Positions 58,700-64,000 of a stretch of DNA of 64,000 nt are shown here, piece by piece. The position numbers and the translations under genes were made by a program. The notes under the pieces were generated by a model that searched no databases, was not told the origin of the DNA, and saw nothing but the letters and a program-made list of their open reading frames with translations. The DNA is from Choanephora cucurbitarum. Taxonomy: Eukaryota; Mucoromycota; Mucoromycetes; Mucorales; Choanephoraceae. Position 1 is the first letter of the stretch; each line of letters begins with the position of its first letter. The DNA is taken from positions 38,228 through 102,227 of the forward strand of contig JAIWNI010000100.1 of NCBI GenBank assembly GCA_025331435.1, read 5' to 3'.

Positions 58700-59190
58700 T
58701 CACAAGGCATGACTATAACGGTCGTTACTGCCGCTATTGATCAAGTAAGAAAAGATACTAGCGTTCCATTGGTATGATGTTATCATGCCTTGGACAAGCA
58801 CGTCATAGAAAAGTATTCGATCAGTGAGAGCCTCTACATTGCCGATGGGATAAGCAAGATAAATGGCATCCATACCTTTCTCAATAGTAATAAGCTTGCC
58901 TTGACAGTCTGAAGGCAAGCATTGTAGGGATCAAGTGTCAGTAAAGTACTACAATCCCATATCACCCCAAATCGTTGTAACGATCTTGTCGCTTATGTTG
59001 ATTGTATTCAAGTCTTCAAGTAGAGCAACGTCAAAGCGACAGCATTTGCCTTGCTGCTCGATCAGTTCATTTCTGTTAACGTTCTTCTTAAACTCACACA
59101 GGGCAACTTCAATACCGTTGGCAGTTGTAGATCTCATGTCAATTTTTCGTTCGCTAATGTTGCTTACTTTGGCTAATTATGCTTGCAAGG
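58700..59190 (-). pseudogene. Relic with a PD-(D/E)XK-like core, Mucorales-type family
   Basis: The minus-strand frame reads SERKIDMRSTTANGIEVALC then EFKKN: an Asp followed about 14 residues later by ExK, the layout of PD-(D/E)XK nucleases. It continues through ELIEQQGKCCRFDVALLEDL and IVTTIWGDMGL, meets a stop at 58949, and resumes in another frame (LPSDCQGKLITIEKGMDAIY, 58918-58700). From memory, similar proteins are present in many copies in Mucorales genomes, but I cannot check this. The 5' part is missing. Catalysis is not claimed. Confidence 0.4.
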
Positions 59191-60015
59191 AGCAATACGA
59201 ATATGAGTTACCACCAGAAAAGTGAGTTCTGTTGTAGATCCTGTTTACTTTAGCACAGTTTCCACCAAAGGTTGCGCTGGTATTGCAGAAGCATCAACAA
59301 AAAATATATACACAACAGACTAACACTTTGATCTGACCATCACTATTGATAAAGAAACTTTCAGTAAGTTGCTCACTCTCTTCTCGCTACTCCTTTGCTC
59401 ACAAGCTTTCCACCATCTTTTCCTTTTGTCTAGCTAACAATAGTATAAATAAACATGCACGGATGTGTTACACCAAATGTTGCCTGTCTTGTCTCTTCCC
59501 TTCCCTTTCCTTCTTTTTTTCAGTCACTAAATTAGTTATCGCATTGACACAGGTTATGTCTTATCGATAGACAAATGACGCAGTTTTCATTTAACTATCT
59601 TGGCTGATTTTCCCAGTCCACGGATATGCTTTGAAGATCGACTGCGCAGTCATTGCTCTCTGGTCTGTCAACATGATCTGATTGCTTTCCTACATTCGTT
59701 CTTCTCGACATCAAAGTGTTTGATACTTGAAAAACTAGTTTTTCAGAGATTTTGTTTTGCTTGGCTATAGTCTTATATTTTTAGCAACATTCTGTTGAGA
59801 GAAAGTATTAACAGCGTTTCAAACACAACAACTCCTACTACTATTACTAAATTTGGATGGCCGAAATTGGCGATCTTTTTCTTTTTCCTTCTTTATCTCT
59901 CTCTTTCTTTTTTTGACTGGTAGATAGTACATTTTTGCCTTTTTTAAAGATTGTGCGAACAAGATGGTAATAATTTCATCATCTGCTGTTTTAGACTGTA
60001 TGTAGTGTATTGTTA

Positions 60016-60017
60016 AA

Positions 60018-60053
<36 letters not shown>
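60016..60053. repeat. (AAAG)n microsatellite
   Basis: About nine uninterrupted tetranucleotide units. Confidence 0.95.
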
Positions 60054-61219
60054 AAAAGCAAGAAAAAAATTAGATGCATTGTTTGTGACACCTCCTTATT
60101 CATAAAATAAACAATGAACCAAGAAAAAAAATAAGCTTCCTTTCTGGGTTTGTAAATTTGACAGTTCTTCAGGTGTACTACCAAAAGAAGAAAAAAAAGT
60201 TTCTTTATATCTCTGTAGTTGTATACTACTACAGGTCCAACTGGCGTGGAGTGATATAGTACGGTGGGCTTTTAGTATACACTCGTTGCACCCGAATAAA
60301 AGAAGAAGAAAAAGAGAGACAGAGATAGAGAGATTTCAAGCGAGGGTTTAGAGAGTGTTGCTTGAAAAGGAAATCCAATTAGTAGGTAACCATAAACAAA
60401 TAGAGCTTTACTATCCTCATAATCAAAGAGGAGGCGACTATCGGTTGATCGAGAGCGTACTAGATAGAAAGTACGTGTATGGATTATGCTATTCACATAT
60501 GATCACAAAACAAAGGTAAAAGACGCGGTTTTTTTTTGCAAAGTGAGCAGAAATAAAAGTAAAGTCTAATGTACTTTTCATGTGATTGCTTTGAGCAATT
60601 TGTTTCTCCTTATTGTTCTTATTGTTCTTTCTTGCCCTCTTTCTTTTACCTTTCATCCTCTTTTCTCGTTTGTAGTGTGAGATAAAAGAAAAGACACTGT
60701 ATCAGCGCCGCATCTCTCTATCTTACCCTTGTCTGTGATTCCCAACAAACACGTTATCTTTTGTTATTAAGAAGAACTGAAACCAAATCATTACCAAAAG
60801 AAGAAAAAGCAGACTAGTGGTGTTGTACAGGATTACACAGTTGTGTCTGCATAAAGATCGATCCAACAATCCCAAAACGATAGGAAAGAAGGGGAATTAA
60901 AGAGGAAGGTCTCGACTCTTGATAGCTCAAGTGTAACAAGTGTATGAAACGTTTGAAGGAGAGAGAGAAGAAGAAGAGAGTGCGTGTGAGGTAAAAAAAA
61001 AAAAGATAGACAGGAAGGGAAGCGATTGGTTGTTAGGGTGGTAGTGTGTACTGCATGTGATGAAAGCAATAGCTAAGCTGAAAAACGTCTATAACAGACT
61101 AACGCCGGTTTGACAGAAGTCAAGAACATGTATAAAAAAAAGCTTGATTCTTTCACTCTTTGTTTTTTCTTCTTCTTCTACTCATACATCCACTACTTCC
61201 TTTCTTTTATCATATGTCT

Positions 61220-61405
61220 CTCTCTTATTTCAACCTTTGGGGTTCTTTGGTTCTTCGGCGCTTTGGTTCTTTGGTGCTCTGTCTCTAAGGTTCTTTGGTT
61301 CTAAGGTCCTCTCTTGGTTCTTTGGATTCTATGGGTTCTTTGGTTCTCTCTTTTGGTTCTCTCTTTTGGTTCTCTCTTTTGGTTCTCTCTTTTGGTTCTC
61401 ATCTA
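61220..61405 (+). repeat. GGTTCT-based minisatellite
   Basis: Irregular GGTTCTTTGGTTCT units pass into a regular 13-bp unit GGTTCTCTCTTTT repeated about four to five times from 61342 to 61400. The whole block is built from the hexamer GGTTCT. Confidence 0.9.
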
Positions 61406-62013
61406 GTTTCTGGCCGCCTTAGTTCCCTAGTTCCTTAGTTACTTTGCTTACCAAGCTCCAAAGTTAACCGAGTTCCTCAGTTCTCCCCCCCCCTCCTCTT
61501 CTTCCTGATGTCAAGCCTTCCTGTTTATTTGTCATGGGATCTAGCCTTCCTTTTCTTTTTAATATTTAACGTCTGACTCATCGTTTCTTGTTTGTAGCCT
61601 CCACAGGAAGGTAGATACTCGAGGAATTTAAGGTAAGTGGGAGTACAGACCAGATGCCTTCACGCGGCTACTCCCGTAAGTAACTTCTTTCGACAGAAGT
61701 GAAACCAAAGGCTGGCAAAAAAAAAAGAATGATAGAATGAAAATATGTCCCAAACCTATATCTAAACAAATAAAAATAAATAAATGAATTAATAAAACTA
61801 TATGCTTTTATCTCATAAATGTCTCTAAACTACTATAACTACAATCTTCTGTTCATTACTATTCTGTTCCACATCTACAAGTAAATGAGCAACTGAATCT
61901 TTTGAGTTGATTCTATATATACATGTATGTATATATGTCGTGTATTGGGAATGTTTCTTTACCAGTGATTTGAATCAGCATACTAGAAAAAAATAGATGC
62001 CAGTGAACAGAAA

Positions 62014-64000
62014 TTAACTTCTTGAAATTAAACAAGCCTGTTTCAAGTCAAACCGCCATTGCGGTGATAAAATTTTGACCTTCGCTGCGCTATGGTAAAT
62101 TTTATCGACCTTCATTAAGGTTTGCCCGCTTCGCTGTTGAAACCGGCTTGCACTTCGCAGTGAGCTGTTTTGGCTAATCCGAATAGCATGACAATACGGG
62201 GGCCCCACCCAAATTTTTTTTGGACCTTCGCGACGGTATAAAATAGCCCCTACGCTGCGCTTCGTGTATTTTAAACCTTTGCTTTGGTAAAAAAAACACG
62301 GGTCCCGGGGCAGCTTTAAAAAGAAGACCAATTCAGAGTTTTTGCATGGATAGGAGTATATTAAGGGATACGATATAAAATGATGTTTATTTAAAATGCA
62401 AAGGTGCTAGAGCACTTCTTTATATACAACATTGCTTGTTGTATTTTCTAAATGAGCTTTGTATTTGTGATCTATCATAATTTTGATAGACTCAGGTGTT
62501 CTGATTCGAGACAAAGCAACGTACAATTGTCCATGAGAAAAAACCGGTGCAGGTAAATACAGGCCGACAAAGTCTAAGGTTTGTCCTTGCGACTTGTTAA
62601 TTGTCATAGCGAAAGCTAGACGAACAGGGAACTGAGTTCTTTGAAAGGCAATGCCTACTTGTTCTTCAGGAGAATTGAGTGCGATTCGTGGTATAACTAC
62701 TATTTGACCTATTCTACTTCCTGTAGCAATTTCAGCTTGAATGGCATTTGTGCTAATAGAGAGACAAATAAGTCTTGTTCCATTACATAGTCCTTGGTTA
62801 GCATCTATGTTTCTCAGCAGCATGATAGGACACCCAATTTTGAGCTTCAATTGATGAGGTGGAAGACCCCCAGTCTCGATCTTGTTTAACAATTCAATGG
62901 GATATCTCATATGATCAATTTCATTTGCATCAGTCAGACTATCAGCACTGTACAGTGTGTAATCCTGACCCACAAATTGATTGAGCAAAATATCATTATC
63001 TTTGTTACATGAGTATTCAAAGGTGTTAATATGGCTCTGCTGACCAAGAAGTTCTTTGGATCAGAATTATATTTTGGGCCTGCGAATTGTTCAAACACTG
63101 CATTTGTCAAGTTGAGCATGTTTGTGCTTTGTAAGACCATGCTTGAGTCCAGCTGAATCGCATTTTCATTATTGAGCGTAGGCAAGTTGCCACTGCCCAA
63201 ATTCAACAAATAGGCTGAAAAGCTTTTGAGTTTGTCGGCTACTTGTTGGTCATTGGATTGAATAGCGGCTTGAACACGCATGTTGGTTTTCAACTCCAAT
63301 TTCTTAAAGTGACGCCATAAGAATGACCTATTGAGACAGTGCTGTACAATAGTTGATCTTGTTGCTTTAGGAATGACTGGCAGAACTTGTCTAAAATCAC
63401 CACCAAAGAGCATTACTTGTCCACCAAAAGGAATGTTTTCAAGATCCCTGTTTTGGCGTTTGAATATATCTTTGAACGTGCGATCTACAGTTTCTATGAC
63501 ATCTGTACTTATCATTGAAGCTTCGTCCCAGATAATCAGTTTTGCCTGAAGGATTAATTGAGCAGTGACACTAAGAGGTGGAATATTACACATGCTCTGT
63601 TTATCACACTTCAAAGGTATTTTAAACATTGAGTGAGCTGTCTTTCCACCTTTTAGAAGCAGGGCTGCCGTACCACTTGCTGCAACTGCGAGAGCTATGC
63701 CACCGTCTCGTCTGATAGTATCCAGTAAGGCGTTAAACAAAAACGTTTTGCCAGTTCCACCTGGACCATCAACAAACAGTACTTTAGGTTTAAGGATATC
63801 GTCAGAGGCAACTAAAGAACGGACTTCATCAAAAACAGATTGTTGATTTTCATTCAAGTTGAAGTGATGTTCAGGTTGTGAAGCTGCTAATGCACTTAAG
63901 AGCAAATGTTCTCTGATGAGCCTTGGTGATCTTAATTGGTGTTCTGTAAGAAGAGAACCATAAGAATTACGGACATCATTAGTTGGCAGTTGAAAGGATA
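62014..64000 (-). mobile_element. Helitron, 3' part (runs off the right edge)
   Basis: The helicase end of a Helitron lies on the minus strand, with its Rep domain expected beyond base 64000. Downstream of the helicase stop is a 0.3-kb, GC-richer block with several inverted repeats (62040-62331). The 3' terminus was not fixed: a CTAG at about 61983-61986 and hairpins ACCGC/GCGGT (near 62046-62060) and CTTGAAA/TTTCAAG (62018-62044) are candidates, but the spacing does not match the canonical 10-12 nt. Confidence 0.7.
62407..64000 (-). pseudogene. Helitron Pif1-type helicase, one frameshift, 5' end outside window
   Basis: Coding sequence enters at base 64000 and runs in one frame to about 62990, then must change frame by one base to continue to the stop at 62407. 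The superfamily 1 helicase motifs are all present: NLNENQQSVFDEV, Walker A VDGPGGTGKTFLFN (about 63770-63740), AVAASGTAALLLKGG, Walker B IIWDEASM (DEAS at 63527-63516), GGDFRQVLPVIPKA, NMRV and, after the frameshift, GCPIMLLRNID, RLAFAMTINKSQGQTLD and LYVALSRI. In Helitrons this helicase unwinds the donor strand during rolling-circle transposition. The single lesion near 62985-63000 may be a real mutation or a sequencing error; the rest is well conserved. A cellular PIF1 gene is less likely given the GCPIMLLRN...VGIAFQRTQFPVRLAFA pattern typical of Helitrons. Confidence 0.88.

Larger units (their letters stand above)
59191..62013. other. Gene-free stretch with simple repeats
   Basis: No gene is supported in these 2.8 kb. 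It has an (AAAG)n microsatellite at 60016-60053, T/C-rich tracts, a 13-bp minisatellite (61342-61400) and a small hairpin GGGAGTA/TACTCCC at 61639-61675. Long open frames on T/C-rich sequence are composition effects. Confidence 0.6.

Noticed and set aside
59819..60184. Minus-strand open frame of 121 residues
   Set aside because: It runs through the (AAAG)n microsatellite and T/C-rich DNA; no motif and low complexity.
61110..61422. Plus-strand open frames over 61.1-61.4 kb (Phe/Leu/Gly-rich)
   Set aside because: They translate the GGTTCT minisatellite and pyrimidine tracts; not a gene.
61639..61675. GGGAGTA...TACTCCC hairpin as a small RNA gene
   Set aside because: Only 7 bp of stem with a long loop, no box A/B or snRNA signatures nearby; could not be supported as an RNA gene.

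Overview
The window is nuclear DNA of a filamentous fungus, most likely an early-diverging one of the order Mucorales. Genes have many short GT-AG introns (about 45-80 bp), non-coding DNA is AT-rich, there is a rhizopuspepsin-type secreted aspartic protease, and several coding relics resemble families I associate with Mucorales. The species cannot be named from this window.

Housekeeping genes make up the ordinary part. Left to right they are: an Ima1/TMEM201-like inner nuclear membrane protein (minus, cut by the left edge), a Dnmt2-type methyltransferase (minus), 5-formyltetrahydrofolate cyclo-ligase (plus), the COPII coat protein Sec24 (minus), the nucleotide-excision nuclease Rad2/XPG (minus), GDP-mannose 4,6-dehydratase (minus), an Rrg7-like mitochondrial nuclease-fold protein (plus), a two-finger C2H2 factor (plus), a DUF3605-type protein (plus), a RABL6-like GTPase (plus), a kinesin-4 type motor (plus), an LTA4H-type M1 aminopeptidase (minus) and a secreted aspartic protease (plus). 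They do not form one pathway. Several neighbours are convergent and closely packed, most tightly kinesin and aminopeptidase, whose stop codons are 53 bp apart.

Mobile DNA is the striking part. (1) A complete, apparently intact non-LTR retrotransposon (6570-11923, 12-bp target duplication) sits in the 5' leader of the cyclo-ligase gene, between its TATA box and its ATG. (2) A complete 7.1-kb KDZ-type DNA transposon (32187-39315) has 176-bp terminal inverted repeats that read as identical, a 7-8 bp target duplication, a multi-exon transposase and a second gene of unknown function. (3) A decayed Fanzor/TnpB-like RuvC nuclease gene (28943-31456) is followed by two compact inverted repeats. (4) A Helitron helicase with one frameshift runs off the right edge, and older Helitron debris lies at 51.2-53.7 kb and 56.6 kb. 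(5) There are two Tc1/mariner-like MITEs and an inverted pair of a ~0.4-kb dispersed repeat.

The gaps between genes hold coding relics on the minus strand that I could not fully assign (about 5.1-5.6, 40.7-41.0, 50.3-51.0, 52.3-52.6 and 58.7-59.2 kb). One of them carries a PD-(D/E)XK-like D...ExK arrangement. I saw no CRISPR array, rRNA or convincing tRNA. All exon limits are from splice-site and reading-frame inspection by eye; none comes from transcript data.
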